Positions 53,807 to 63,150 of a stretch of DNA of 64,000 nt are shown one piece after another (the first letter of the stretch is position 1; every line of letters begins with the position of its first letter). The translations under genes were made by a program, and so were the position numbers. Under the pieces are notes generated by a model. That model saw only the letters and a program-made list of their open reading frames with translations, was not told the DNA's origin and did not search any database. The DNA lies in assembly GCA_002381695.1 (NCBI GenBank), contig DFXM01000001.1, positions 124,001-188,000 on the forward strand. Reading direction: 5' to 3'. The DNA is from Clostridium sp. UBA4108 (GTDB taxonomy: Bacteria; Bacillota; Clostridia; Clostridiales; Clostridiaceae).

Positions 53807-54605
53807 TGCTAAATTTGATAGTTTAAAGTATAATGACATTAGAACTAAGGTAGAGAAATTCAAAGAGAAAAATATAATTAATGAAAATCTTGAAAGTTAT
53901 AGCCAGTTGTCAGATATGCTTTGTAATGATAGTAGAAAAAATGTAAAAACATTAGGACTATCTATAAGAAAGCAGATAGATGGATATATAAAGGAAAGAA
54001 GTAGAGTTAAAAAGTTATATGACTTTGATAAAAGCTATGGTTATAAAATAGTAGCAGGAGTCGATGAGGTAGGCAGGGGGCCATTGGCTGGTCCTATCGT
54101 ATCAGCATCTGTAATTTTAGATTCTGACGATGAATTTATATTATATATAAATGATTCGAAAAAATTATCAAAGCACTTGAGAGAAGAACTGTCAGAGAAA
54201 ATTAAAGCGAAAGCTATTGCCTATAATATAGAAGAAATAGCTAATAAAGAGATTGATGAAAAAGGTATAGGATTTTGCAATCATGAGGTATTTAGAAGAG
54301 CAGTAAATGGACTAAAAATTAAGCCCGAAATTGTTTTATCGGATGGATATTTAATAAAGGATTTTAATATAGAAAATAAGGCTGTAATAAAGGGTGATAC
54401 CAAAAGTGCATCCATAGCGTGTGCATCTATATTAGCTAAAGTGTACAGAGATAAGATTATGGAAAATTATGCTAAAGAGTATTCTTATTATGGATTTGAA
54501 AATAATGTAGGATATGGCACTAAAGAGCATTTAGCAGGAATTATAGACCATGGAATCTGTAGTATACATAGAAAAACTTTTTTGACTAATATATTAAATA
54601 AATAG
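53772..54605 (+). CDS. rnhB: Ribonuclease HII
   Basis: Removes ribonucleotides from RNA-DNA hybrids. The 277-aa protein has an N-terminal extension of about 85 residues. The catalytic core follows, with GVDEVGRGPLAGPIV near 97 (DE pair), SDGYLIKDF and KGDTKSASIACASILAK near 210. GAGGG at 53762 supports the ATG at 53772; the in-frame ATG at 53787 is the alternative. It overlaps rbgA by 35 bases. Confidence 0.95.
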   Translation: MIKKKMENWSFDAKFDSLKYNDIRTKVEKFKEKNIINENLESYSQLSDMLCNDSRKNVKTLGLSIRKQIDGYIKERSRVKKLYDFDKSYGYKIVAGVDEVGRGPLAGPIVSASVILDSDDEFILYINDSKKLSKHLREELSEKIKAKAIAYNIEEIANKEIDEKGIGFCNHEVFRRAVNGLKIKPEIVLSDGYLIKDFNIENKAVIKGDTKSASIACASILAKVYRDKIMENYAKEYSYYGFENNVGYGTKEHLAGIIDHGICSIHRKTFLTNILNK

Positions 54606-54652
54606 GAAGAGGCTATGCATTAAATAAAATGTATAGTCTTTTCCTATTTTAC
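54602..54652. terminator. Bidirectional terminator between rnhB and yraN
   Basis: A long stem (AAATAGGAAGAGGCTATGCA with its near-complement at 54629-54651) with A and T runs serves convergent rnhB (+) and yraN (-). Confidence 0.85.
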
Positions 54653-54662
54653 AGAGTTTAAT

Positions 54663-55037
54663 TTAATATGTGAATTGAAATGCATCTTTTATAATGTTGA
54701 TTTTACAATCATCATTATGATGATTTAAGCAAACTTCAGCTACATCAAATCTAAAGTAGTTTTTATGTAGGTTATATTTATTTATATAATATTGAGCAAC
54801 TCTAAATATTTTATATTCTTTTGCCCCTATTACACTTTCACATGGAACACCATAGATATTATTATATCTAGTTTTAACTTCAATAAAGCAGATAAAGCTT
54901 TTATCTCTAGCAATTATATCTATTTCTCCAACCTTACAGCTAAAGTTTCTGCAAAGAATGTTATAACCTATTGATATTAAATAATTTTCACAGAGTTGTT
55001 CACCATAGTAGCCAATCTGTTTATTTAATTTTTTCAT
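54663..55037 (-). CDS. yraN: YraN/UPF0102 family endonuclease-like protein
   Basis: A 124-aa protein with a predicted restriction-endonuclease-like (RecB/Holliday resolvase) fold. It has QIGYYGEQLCENYL near residue 6 and the catalytic pattern GEIDIIARDKSFICFIEVKTR at about 34-54 (D and ExK). The ATG at 55037 follows GAGGAGAGG on the - strand; the open frame reaches a TTG at 55055. It often neighbours rnhB, comM and dprA, suggesting a role in DNA handling. Confidence 0.92.
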   Translation of the reverse strand: MKKLNKQIGYYGEQLCENYLISIGYNILCRNFSCKVGEIDIIARDKSFICFIEVKTRYNNIYGVPCESVIGAKEYKIFRVAQYYINKYNLHKNYFRFDVAEVCLNHHNDDCKINIIKDAFQFTY

Positions 55038-55166
55038 TATATTTCCTCTCCTCAAGCTTGGATTTAAATTATTTTTTGTAAAAGTATAGTATTTAAAATA
55101 AAATGTGTTTATTAGCTATATTATTGTCAATAATATTTTAATAAAACTATAGTGTGGTGAATATTT

Positions 55167-56684
55167 ATGGCAATAGAAATAAAATGTGCTAGTATTTTAG
55201 GCGTAGATGGTATTATGGTAAATGTAGAAATAGATATATGTTATGGATTACCTAGTTTCAATATAGTAGGATTAGGTGATACAGCCGTGAAAGAATCGAA
55301 GGATAGAGTTAGAGCAGCAATTATTAATTCGGATTTTGAATTTCCAGTGAGTAGAATAACTATAAACTTAGCACCAGCTCATATAAAAAAAGAGGGCTCT
55401 CATTTTGATTTAGCAATAGCAGTAGGTATACTAGTAGCTACGAATCAGATCACATGTGAAGACAGTGGAAAGTATATTTTTATTGGAGAACTTTCATTAA
55501 ATGGGAAAATTAAAAGAGTTAAAGGTGTGCTTCCCATAGTCATTGAAGGGGTTAAAAATAAAATATTTGATTTTATAATACCTATGGATAACAGAGCTGA
55601 AGGGACATTGATTGAAGAAGCAAATATATTTCCTGTTGATAGTTTAAAAGAGTTAAAAGATTTTTTATTATATAAGGATATGTGTCCTTATAAAAAAACG
55701 TGCTTAATAGAAGAAGAAGTTCAAGATATAGATTTTCAAGATGTCATAGGACAAGAGGCTGCTAAAAGGGGACTAGAGGTTGCAGTAAGTGGAAATCATA
55801 ATATAATTCTATATGGAGATCCTGGGGCCGGTAAGACAATGTTAGCGGAAAGAATAACTACAATTATGCCTCCTCTTAGCTATAAGGAGTATTTAGAGAT
55901 AAGTCAAATTCACAGTGTGAGTGGCACTAGTGATGAGGAGCAGGATTTAAAGGGCAGACCATTTAGAAATCCACATCATACCATAACTAATATTGCACTA
56001 ATAGGAGGAGGGCGAAATCCCGTCGTAGGAGAAGTATCATTAGCTCATAGAGGTGTATTATTTTTAGATGAGCTCTTAGAGTTTAATAGCAAGGCATTAC
56101 AAGTACTGAGACAACCGTTAGAGCAAAAGCAAGTAAAGTTATCAAGAGTATATGGAACAGTGACATATCCAGCAAATTTTTTATTCGTAGGAGCCTTAAA
56201 CCCATGTCATTGTGGTTATCATGGTAGTAAAACGAAGAGGTGTAGATGTAATGAATATGATATTAATAGGTATTTATCAAAATTATCAGGGCCGATTTTA
56301 GATAGAGTGGATATGTTCATAGGTGTAAGTTCTGTACCTTACGACCAAATAGTGGGAAGTGGAAATGGAAAGAGTTCTAAAGCTATGAAGGATAGAATAT
56401 TAAATTCTAGAGCTATTCAAAGAAAAAGGTTTGAGAATGAAGATATAAATTATAACAGCGAAATGTCAAAACAACATATAGAAAAATATTGTGTATTAGA
56501 TGAAAAATGTAGCAAAATATTGGAATTTGCATATAGGCAATATGGATTAAGTACAAGAGTGTATATTAAACTCATAAAACTGGCTAGGACTATTGCGGAT
56601 TTAGAAGGTAGCAATAACATAGGTGAGGAACATTTAATAGAAGCACTTGAATACAGAAAGTACATAGGAGCCAATATAGTTTAA
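55167..56684 (+). CDS. comM: YifB/ComM family AAA+ Mg-chelatase-like ATPase
   Basis: A 505-aa ATPase with an N-terminal Lon-protease-like ChlI domain (about 1-160), Walker A GDPGAGKTML near 217, and LFLDELLEF (Walker B) near 300. A C-terminal Mg-chelatase domain with CNEYDINRYLSKLSGPILDR follows. ComM in Vibrio is a branch-migration helicase in natural transformation. The place next to dprA supports a role in recombination of incoming DNA. Confidence 0.94.
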   Translation: MAIEIKCASILGVDGIMVNVEIDICYGLPSFNIVGLGDTAVKESKDRVRAAIINSDFEFPVSRITINLAPAHIKKEGSHFDLAIAVGILVATNQITCEDSGKYIFIGELSLNGKIKRVKGVLPIVIEGVKNKIFDFIIPMDNRAEGTLIEEANIFPVDSLKELKDFLLYKDMCPYKKTCLIEEEVQDIDFQDVIGQEAAKRGLEVAVSGNHNIILYGDPGAGKTMLAERITTIMPPLSYKEYLEISQIHSVSGTSDEEQDLKGRPFRNPHHTITNIALIGGGRNPVVGEVSLAHRGVLFLDELLEFNSKALQVLRQPLEQKQVKLSRVYGTVTYPANFLFVGALNPCHCGYHGSKTKRCRCNEYDINRYLSKLSGPILDRVDMFIGVSSVPYDQIVGSGNGKSSKAMKDRILNSRAIQRKRFENEDINYNSEMSKQHIEKYCVLDEKCSKILEFAYRQYGLSTRVYIKLIKLARTIADLEGSNNIGEEHLIEALEYRKYIGANIV

Positions 56685-56709
56685 TAAAGGATTTATGGTA
56701 TAGAATAAA

Positions 56710-57804
56710 ATGAAAAAAAGTGAAATATTAAATATTTGGATGACTTTAAGCGAAATATCTAATAAAAATAAGTTTAAATTAACTAAAGAATTCAATGGAA
56801 TTGAACCTCTCTTTCAATATGTTATGAGTAATAAAATTCATACAGATCCTCTGATGGAAAAATTAAAGTATGCTTATAATATTGATAAAATAAATTTAAT
56901 AATGGAACAGATGTGGAAAGAAAACATAAAATTTATAACATTCAGTGATGAGAATTATCCACATAAATTAAAATTAATAGAAGATTCACCTTATGGATTG
57001 TTTTATAAAGGGAATTTAAATAAATTAAATAAAAATATAAATTTAGCTGTGGTAGGTTCAAGAAGGTGCACAAGATATGGAACAGATGTTACAAATATGA
57101 TTGTGGGAAATTTGGCATTATATAATGTAAATATTATAAGTGGATTAGCTAAAGGTATAGACGGTATAGCACATAAAAGAGCATTAGAATTAGGGATGTA
57201 TACCTCAGGAATACTAGGATGTGGTATAGATGAAATATATCCAAAAGAGAACAAATCTATTTATGAAGAAATATTGATGAAAGATGGATGTATAATCAGT
57301 GAATTTACTATGGGTATGAAGCCCTTAAGTAGAAATTTCCCAATGAGAAACCGGATTATTAGTGGAATTAGTGATTTAGTATTAATAGTAGAAGGGGGAG
57401 AAAAAAGTGGTACATTAATAACTGCCAATTCAGCTTTAGAACAAGGAAAGGACGTAATGGTGGTTCCGGGGAGTGTTTTTTCTAGTGAAAGTAAAGGAAC
57501 AAATAAACTTATAAGAGGTGGGGCACATGTTTTTACAGAAATAGAAGATATTTTGAGTTTATTAAGTATAAATATTATAAATAAACAAGAAATTAATAAA
57601 AATATAAAAAATAATTTCAATACGAAGATACATGAGGAGTTATGTAACCTTATAGATGAAAATCCTATACATATAAATGACATAATTAAAGTAACTAATA
57701 TTGACATTAATCAATTATATAAGTTATTATTTGAGTTGCAAGTACAAGAACATATTATATGCTTAAATGGAAATTTTTATGTTAGAGTTAATAAGAAATT
57801 ATAA
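56710..57804 (+). CDS. dprA: DNA processing protein DprA
   Basis: Loads RecA on single-stranded DNA during transformation. The 364-aa protein has an N-terminal helical region, a Rossmann-like core with VVGSRRCTRYG near 113, ISGLAKGIDGIAHKRAL near 143, PLSRNFPMRNRIISG near 205 and PGSVFSSESKGTNKLI near 255. A C-terminal winged-helix follows. There is no strong ribosome site before the ATG at 56710, 25 bases after comM. Confidence 0.95.
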   Translation: MKKSEILNIWMTLSEISNKNKFKLTKEFNGIEPLFQYVMSNKIHTDPLMEKLKYAYNIDKINLIMEQMWKENIKFITFSDENYPHKLKLIEDSPYGLFYKGNLNKLNKNINLAVVGSRRCTRYGTDVTNMIVGNLALYNVNIISGLAKGIDGIAHKRALELGMYTSGILGCGIDEIYPKENKSIYEEILMKDGCIISEFTMGMKPLSRNFPMRNRIISGISDLVLIVEGGEKSGTLITANSALEQGKDVMVVPGSVFSSESKGTNKLIRGGAHVFTEIEDILSLLSINIINKQEINKNIKNNFNTKIHEELCNLIDENPIHINDIIKVTNIDINQLYKLLFELQVQEHIICLNGNFYVRVNKKL

Positions 57805-57884
57805 CGTATACTATAAAAATAGAGATGTTTTTAAATTTATAAAAGCAATACATTTAGGTTACAAGTAGTAATGGAGGGGATAAG

Positions 57885-59972
57885 ATGGGTCAAAAACTAG
57901 TAATAGTTGAGTCACCAGCAAAAGCTAAAACCATAAAAAAATATTTAGGGAAAAACTATGTTGTTGAAGCATCTATGGGTCATGTTAGAGATTTACCAAA
58001 AAGCCAACTAGGCGTTGATATAGAAAATAACTATGAACCAAAATATATTACTATAAGAGGAAAGGGAGACTTATTAGATAAATTAAAAAAAGAAGCAAAA
58101 AAAAGTGAAAAGGTATATTTGGCTACTGACCCTGATAGAGAGGGTGAGGCAATTTCATGGCATTTATCTAAAGTTTTAAAGATAGAAGACCATGAAGAGT
58201 GTAGAATTGAATTTAATGAAATAACTAAGAATGCTGTGAAAAATGCAATTAAAAGTCCGAGAAAAATTAATGAGAATGTGTTTGATGCTCAACAAGCACG
58301 TAGAGTACTAGATCGATTAGTGGGATATGAAATAAGTCCTATTTTGTGGAGAAAAGTAAAATGGGGGTTGAGTGCAGGAAGGGTCCAATCTGTATCATTA
58401 AAAATTATATGTGATAGAGAAAATGAAATTAATGCATTTTTACCAGTAGAGTATTGGACCATAGAAGTAAAAGTAAGTGAAAACATCAATGGTAAAAGTT
58501 TTGTGATAAAGCTAGCCAACAAAAATGGCAAAAAGTTATTGATTCACAATGAAGGTGAAGCTAAAGAAATTCAGAAAGAACTTAGTAATGGAAATTATAT
58601 TATAAGTAATATAAAAGAAACTACAAAAAGTAAAAATCCATTACCGCCATTTACCACTAGTACATTACAACAAGATGCATATAGAAAAATAAATTTTTCT
58701 ACTAAAAAAACCATGTCTACTGCTCAGCAATTATATGAAGGAATAGAAATAAAAGGTCATGGTACTATAGGATTAATTACTTATATGAGAACTGACTCTG
58801 TAAGAATATCTGATGAGGCACAGCAAGCTTGTAAGAATTTTATTGGCAATGAATATGGTGAAGAGTATGTTCCTAATACAAAAAGAGTTTATAAAGGTAA
58901 AAAGGGAGCTCAAGATGCACATGAGGCTATCAGACCTACAAATATAGAGATAACCCCAGAAATAGCTAAAGCTACATTAACTAATGATCAGTTAAAGTTA
59001 TATACTCTCATATGGAATAGATTCGTAGCAAGTCAAATGGAATCGGCATTATTAGATTTTACTAATATTGATATACAAAACGGAGAGTATACTCTTAAAG
59101 TATCGGGATATAAGGTTAAGTTTGATGGTTTCACTAGATTATATTCTGTACAGAATGAAGAAGAAGATGAAGCATCAGCAAAACTTCCAAAGCTTATCAT
59201 AGGAGATGTGTTGAAATCTAAAGGGATTGAGAATAAGCAACATTTCACGCAACCACCTGCTAGATTTTCCGAAGCCTCTTTAGTTAAAACTTTAGAAGAA
59301 AATGGAATAGGAAGACCAAGTACCTATGCTCCAACTATATCTACATTGCTCGATAGAAAATATGTTGAAAGAAACAAAAAAGTTTTAATTCCTACAGAAC
59401 TGGGGTTTATTATAAACAATATAGTTAGTGAATATTTTAAACAAATTGTAGATGTAGAATTTACTGCAGAAATGGAAAGCAAATTAGATAGTATAGAAGA
59501 AGGAAGATCAGAATGGAAACTTATAGTTAATGAATTTTTCACGCCTTTAAAGCAAAGTATAGAAATAGCTGAAAAGGAAATAGCTAAGATTACTATTGAA
59601 GATAAAGTTTCAGATGTGCCTTGCGATAAATGTGGGAAATTAATGGTTATCAAGCATGGTAGATTTGGAGATTTTTTAGCTTGTCCAGGATACCCGGAAT
59701 GTAAAAATACTAAAACTCTTGCAAGAGAATTAGAAGTTCCTTGTCCTTTATGTGGTGGTAAAATTTTAGAGAAAAGAAGTAAAAAAGGAAAGTTATTTTA
59801 CGGATGTGATAATTATCCAAACTGTAATTTTGTTGCATGGCATGAACCAACAAATGAGAAGTGTTCAGAATGTGGTAGTGTACTTGTAAAAAGACATACT
59901 AAATCTAAGGGTGATTATTTAGAGTGTAGTAATAATGAATGTAAACATAAAAAATCTATAAATAATGAATAA
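57885..59972 (+). CDS. topA: DNA topoisomerase I
   Basis: Type IA topoisomerase that relaxes negative supercoils. The 695-aa protein opens with a TOPRIM domain (VIVESPAKAKTIKKYLG; DPDREGEAISWH near 82). The catalytic tyrosine is in LITYMRTDSVR near residue 301. Three C-terminal zinc fingers have Cys pairs: CDKCG...CPGYPEC, CPLCG...CDNYPNC and CSECG...CSNNEC, from about 580. GGAGGGG lies before the ATG. It is followed by 285 non-coding bases. Confidence 0.98.
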   Translation: MGQKLVIVESPAKAKTIKKYLGKNYVVEASMGHVRDLPKSQLGVDIENNYEPKYITIRGKGDLLDKLKKEAKKSEKVYLATDPDREGEAISWHLSKVLKIEDHEECRIEFNEITKNAVKNAIKSPRKINENVFDAQQARRVLDRLVGYEISPILWRKVKWGLSAGRVQSVSLKIICDRENEINAFLPVEYWTIEVKVSENINGKSFVIKLANKNGKKLLIHNEGEAKEIQKELSNGNYIISNIKETTKSKNPLPPFTTSTLQQDAYRKINFSTKKTMSTAQQLYEGIEIKGHGTIGLITYMRTDSVRISDEAQQACKNFIGNEYGEEYVPNTKRVYKGKKGAQDAHEAIRPTNIEITPEIAKATLTNDQLKLYTLIWNRFVASQMESALLDFTNIDIQNGEYTLKVSGYKVKFDGFTRLYSVQNEEEDEASAKLPKLIIGDVLKSKGIENKQHFTQPPARFSEASLVKTLEENGIGRPSTYAPTISTLLDRKYVERNKKVLIPTELGFIINNIVSEYFKQIVDVEFTAEMESKLDSIEEGRSEWKLIVNEFFTPLKQSIEIAEKEIAKITIEDKVSDVPCDKCGKLMVIKHGRFGDFLACPGYPECKNTKTLARELEVPCPLCGGKILEKRSKKGKLFYGCDNYPNCNFVAWHEPTNEKCSECGSVLVKRHTKSKGDYLECSNNECKHKKSINNE

Positions 59973-60072
59973 ATTTTTTAATTAAAGTAAAATATAAAAT
60001 AACTAAATATTTATATTTGAATTTTCCATTAACATATCACCAAACTTTTACTTATAAAAAAACAAAATTTTA

Positions 60073-60101
60073 TTGAAATCGACAAAAATGTATGCTAGAA
60101 T
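60073..60101 (+). promoter_or_regulatory. Putative codY promoter
   Basis: TTGAAA (60073-60078), 17 bases, TAGAAT (60096-60101). It implies a leader of about 150 nt that holds the tandem repeat below. Upstream of it, 59973-60070 is A+T-rich with no clear terminator for topA. Confidence 0.45.
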
Positions 60102-60172
60102 GAATCCTTGAGTAATAAAATAGAAAAGTTTCAATGCGGATAAATATTTTGAATTGTTTCTTGGGTATAATG

Positions 60173-60202
60173 ATTATTAACAGAATTATTATTAACAGAA
60201 TT
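60173..60202 (+). repeat. Perfect 15-bp tandem duplication in the codY leader
   Basis: ATTATTAACAGAATT occurs twice without a gap (60173-60187 and 60188-60202), about 55 bases before the codY start. It may be a slippage product or a repeated binding site. Confidence 0.8.
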
Positions 60203-60257
60203 ATATAATATAAAAAATAATACGTGTAGAAATTGTAAGTAGTTAGGAGGAATAGAA

Positions 60258-61031
60258 GTGTCATTATTAGACAAAACTAGAAGATTGAATAAGATATTAC
60301 AAAAATCTGGAGCAGAGCCTGTGGTTTTTGACGACATATGTAAACTTCTTAGTGAGGTTTTAGACTGTAATGTATATATAGCTAGCAGAAAAGGAAAAGT
60401 ATTGGGGTATAATTTATCTGGTGGATTTGAATGTGAACATGTAAGAGAACAAGTCCTTGAAGGAATGAGATTTCCAGATGAATACAATGCAAAACTTTTA
60501 ACTGTAGAAGAAACTAGAGCAAATACGAAAAGTAAGGGCTTTTGTCTTTTAAAGGAAAGTGAAAGTTGCGGATTTGATGAAAAATTATCTACTGTTGTAC
60601 CTATAAATGGAAATAGAGAGAGATTAGGAACTCTTTTAATATCAAGATTTGGAAAACCTTTTACAGAGGATGACTTAGTTATTGCTGAGTATAGTGCAAC
60701 TATAGTTGGATTAGAAATATTAAGATCGAAAGCTGATCAGATTGAGGAAGAGGCTAGGAAAAAAGCTATCGTTCAATTAGCAATAGGAACATTATCTTAT
60801 TCTGAATTAGAAGCTGTAGAGCATATTTTTAATGAATTAGATGGTACAGAAGGATTATTAGTTGCATCTAAAATAGCAGATAAGGTTGGAATAACTAGAT
60901 CTGTTATAGTTAATGCTCTAAGAAAATTTGAAAGTGCTGGAGTAATAGAATCAAGATCTCTAGGAATGAAGGGTACGCATATAAAAATACTAAATGAAAA
61001 ATTATTAGATGAATTAGCAAAATTAAAATAA
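60258..61031 (+). CDS. codY: Global transcriptional regulator CodY
   Basis: A GTP- and branched-chain-amino-acid-responsive repressor of nutrient and stationary-phase genes. The 257-aa protein has an N-terminal GAF domain (about 1-155) and a C-terminal winged helix with the recognition ASKIADKVGITRSVIVNALRKFESAGVIESRS at about 203-234. The start is GTG at 60258 after TTAGGAGG. It is monocistronic with a terminator. The flagellar and hslUV genes found beside it in Bacillus are absent. Confidence 0.97.
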   Translation: MSLLDKTRRLNKILQKSGAEPVVFDDICKLLSEVLDCNVYIASRKGKVLGYNLSGGFECEHVREQVLEGMRFPDEYNAKLLTVEETRANTKSKGFCLLKESESCGFDEKLSTVVPINGNRERLGTLLISRFGKPFTEDDLVIAEYSATIVGLEILRSKADQIEEEARKKAIVQLAIGTLSYSELEAVEHIFNELDGTEGLLVASKIADKVGITRSVIVNALRKFESAGVIESRSLGMKGTHIKILNEKLLDELAKLK

Positions 61032-61043
61032 TTATTTGTTGAT

Positions 61044-61078
61044 ATAAAGGCTAGTTATTACTTAGCCTTTATAATTTT
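61044..61078 (+). terminator. Terminator after codY
   Basis: AAAGGCTA pairs with TAGCCTTT across an 8-9-nt loop, followed by T-rich sequence. Confidence 0.75.
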
Positions 61079-61164
61079 ATTTAGTCTTAATTTTAAGAAT
61101 TTCTAGCTTAATATATATTACAACTATAACTATAATATATTTATCTTTTAATTATAAAAAAATA

Positions 61165-61193
61165 TTGAATAGTGATTTTAGGTATGATATAAT
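61165..61193 (+). promoter_or_regulatory. Promoter of rpsB-tsf
   Basis: TTGAAT (61165-61170), 17 bases, perfect TATAAT (61188-61193), giving a leader of about 100 nt. Confidence 0.7.
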
Positions 61194-61225
61194 ACACGAG
61201 ATAAGAAAATACACACATTACTCTA

Positions 61226-61260
61226 TTTACTAAAAGGTGCCTTAAAAGGTTTTTAGTAAA
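61226..61260 (+). promoter_or_regulatory. Hairpin in the rpsB leader
   Basis: TTTACTAAAA (61226-61235) pairs perfectly with TTTTAGTAAA (61251-61260). The 15-nt loop contains CCTTAAAAGG, which could fold further. It may serve S2 autoregulation, by analogy with other rpsB leaders. Confidence 0.5.
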
Positions 61261-61299
61261 AATGAAAGTAATGGAGGAAAAACCAGGAGGGAATATTAA

Positions 61300-62001
61300 A
61301 TGGCAGTAATTTCGATGAAACAATTATTAGAAGCTGGTGTTCACTTTGGACACCAAACAAGAAGATGGAACCCTAAGATGGCTCCATATATATTCACAGA
61401 GAGAAATGGAATATATATCATAGATCTTCAAAAGACAGTAAAGAAAATTGATGAAGCATATGATTTTATAAAATCAATTGCAGAAGAAGGAAAAGATATA
61501 TTATTTGTTGGAACTAAGAAGCAAGCTCAAGAAGCTATTCAAGAGGAAGCTATAAGATCAAGCATGCACTTTGTAAACAATAGATGGTTAGGTGGAATGT
61601 TAACTAACTTCAGAACTATCAAAGCAAGAATAGGTAGACTAGAAGAATTAGATAGAATGGAAGAAGAAGGAATATTTGAAGTTCTTCCAAAGAAAGAAGT
61701 TATTCAACTTAAGAACGAAAGAGAAAAACTAGAAAAAAATCTTGGTGGAATAAGAAGCATGGATGCTAATAAAATAGGAGCACTATTTGTTGTTGATCCT
61801 AGAAAAGAAAGAAATGCTATTTCAGAAGCTAAGATATTAGGAATACCAGTAATAGCTATAGTTGACACTAACTGTGATCCAGATGATGTTGATTATGTAA
61901 TCCCTGGAAATGATGATGCTATCAGAGCGGTTAAATTAATAACTGAAAGATTAGCAGATGCTATAATCGAAGCTAGACAAGGTGAAGAAATAGCTGAGTA
62001 A
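61300..62001 (+). CDS. rpsB: 30S ribosomal protein S2
   Basis: A 233-aa ribosomal protein. It has the conserved SMKQLLEAGVHFGHQTRRWNP start, GIYIIDLQKTV, NNRWLGGMLTNF (about 86) and PVIAIVDTNCDPD near 185. AGGAGGGA precedes the ATG. tsf follows after 124 bases. Confidence 0.98.
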   Translation: MAVISMKQLLEAGVHFGHQTRRWNPKMAPYIFTERNGIYIIDLQKTVKKIDEAYDFIKSIAEEGKDILFVGTKKQAQEAIQEEAIRSSMHFVNNRWLGGMLTNFRTIKARIGRLEELDRMEEEGIFEVLPKKEVIQLKNEREKLEKNLGGIRSMDANKIGALFVVDPRKERNAISEAKILGIPVIAIVDTNCDPDDVDYVIPGNDDAIRAVKLITERLADAIIEARQGEEIAE

Positions 62002-62022
62002 TAGAATTAAATTATACACAGC

Positions 62023-62067
62023 CTCATCTATGGTTGTAAATATATGATTTTTATTGAGGTAGATGAG
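62023..62067 (+). promoter_or_regulatory. Hairpin between rpsB and tsf
   Basis: CTCATCTA (62023-62030) pairs with TAGATGAG (62060-62067) across a 29-nt loop. No T tract directly follows. It could be a processing site or partial terminator that sets the S2 to EF-Ts ratio. Confidence 0.45.
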
Positions 62068-62125
62068 AGAATTAAATTTCTTTCATTTACCTTTTAAATT
62101 ACCCAATGAATAGGAGGAATTTTTA

Positions 62126-63043
62126 ATGATAACGGCAGCAATGGTAAAAGAGCTTAGAGAAAGAACTGGAGCAGGAATGATGGACTGCAAAAAAGCTCTA
62201 AATGAAACAAATGGAGATATGGAAAAAGCTATAGAGGTATTAAGAGAAAAAGGATTAGCGGCAGCAGCTAAGAAAGCTGGAAGAATAGCAGCAGAAGGTG
62301 TAGTTACAACTTACATATCAGAAGATATGAAAATTGGATCTGTAGTTGAAGTTAACTGTGAAACTGACTTTGTTGCAGCTAATGATGATTTCAGAACACT
62401 TGCAAACAATGTAGCAAAAATGACAGCATATACTAAAGCTACTACAGTTGAAGAATTATTAACAGAAAAATATATAGGCGATGAAAGCAGTACATTACAA
62501 GAAGCGGTTACTGCTTTAATAGCTAAAATCGGCGAGAATATATCTGTAAGAAGATTTGAAAAATTCAATGTTGAAAATGGAATAATCCAAAGTTATATCC
62601 ATGGAAATGGAAAAATTGGAGTTTTAGTTCAATTAACATGTGAAAAACAAGCAGATATATTAACTACAATTGGTAAGGATGTAGCAATGCAAGTTGCAGC
62701 AGCAAATCCACTATTCTTAAATAAAGATGCTGTAGATAATGAATCTTTAGAAAAAGAAAAAGAAATATTTAGAGTTCAAGCTTTAAATGAAGGAAAACCA
62801 GAAAATATTGTTGAAAAAATGGTTATGGGAAGAATAAACAAATACTACAAAGAGATATGTTTAGTTGAGCAAGTTTGGGTTAAGAATGGTGACTATACAA
62901 TAGCTAAATATTTGCAAGAAGAATCTAAAAAGATAGGTGCATCTATTGAAATAGCTCATTTCGCTAGATTTGAAAGAGGCGAAGGTATAGAAAAGAGAGA
63001 AGACAACTTTGCAGAAGAAGTTCAAAAAATGCAAGGGAAATAA
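62126..63043 (+). CDS. tsf: Translation elongation factor Ts
   Basis: The nucleotide exchange factor for EF-Tu. The 305-aa protein has the UBA-like start VKELRERTGAGMMDCKKAL, the exchange motif VEVNCETDFVAAND near residue 73, and two core repeats ending QVWVKNGDYTIAKYL. AGGAGG lies before the ATG. Confidence 0.98.
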   Translation: MITAAMVKELRERTGAGMMDCKKALNETNGDMEKAIEVLREKGLAAAAKKAGRIAAEGVVTTYISEDMKIGSVVEVNCETDFVAANDDFRTLANNVAKMTAYTKATTVEELLTEKYIGDESSTLQEAVTALIAKIGENISVRRFEKFNVENGIIQSYIHGNGKIGVLVQLTCEKQADILTTIGKDVAMQVAAANPLFLNKDAVDNESLEKEKEIFRVQALNEGKPENIVEKMVMGRINKYYKEICLVEQVWVKNGDYTIAKYLQEESKKIGASIEIAHFARFERGEGIEKREDNFAEEVQKMQGK

Positions 63044-63046
63044 CTT

Positions 63047-63074
63047 AAAAGAGAACCTCGTGTTCTCTTTTTTT
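63047..63074 (+). terminator. Terminator after tsf
   Basis: AAAAGAGAAC (63047-63056) pairs with GTTCTCTTTT (63062-63071) and runs into T. Confidence 0.9.
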
Positions 63075-63150
63075 AAAAGTGTTTTATGAAATATTTTATA
63101 AATTAATAATTTTACAGATGTAAATAATTTAATTTGGAGGTATAATATAC

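Noticed and set aside
63075..63150. Pyrimidine-responsive attenuator before pyrH
   Set aside because: The gap after the tsf terminator is short and shows no attenuator hairpin or PyrR-binding loop.
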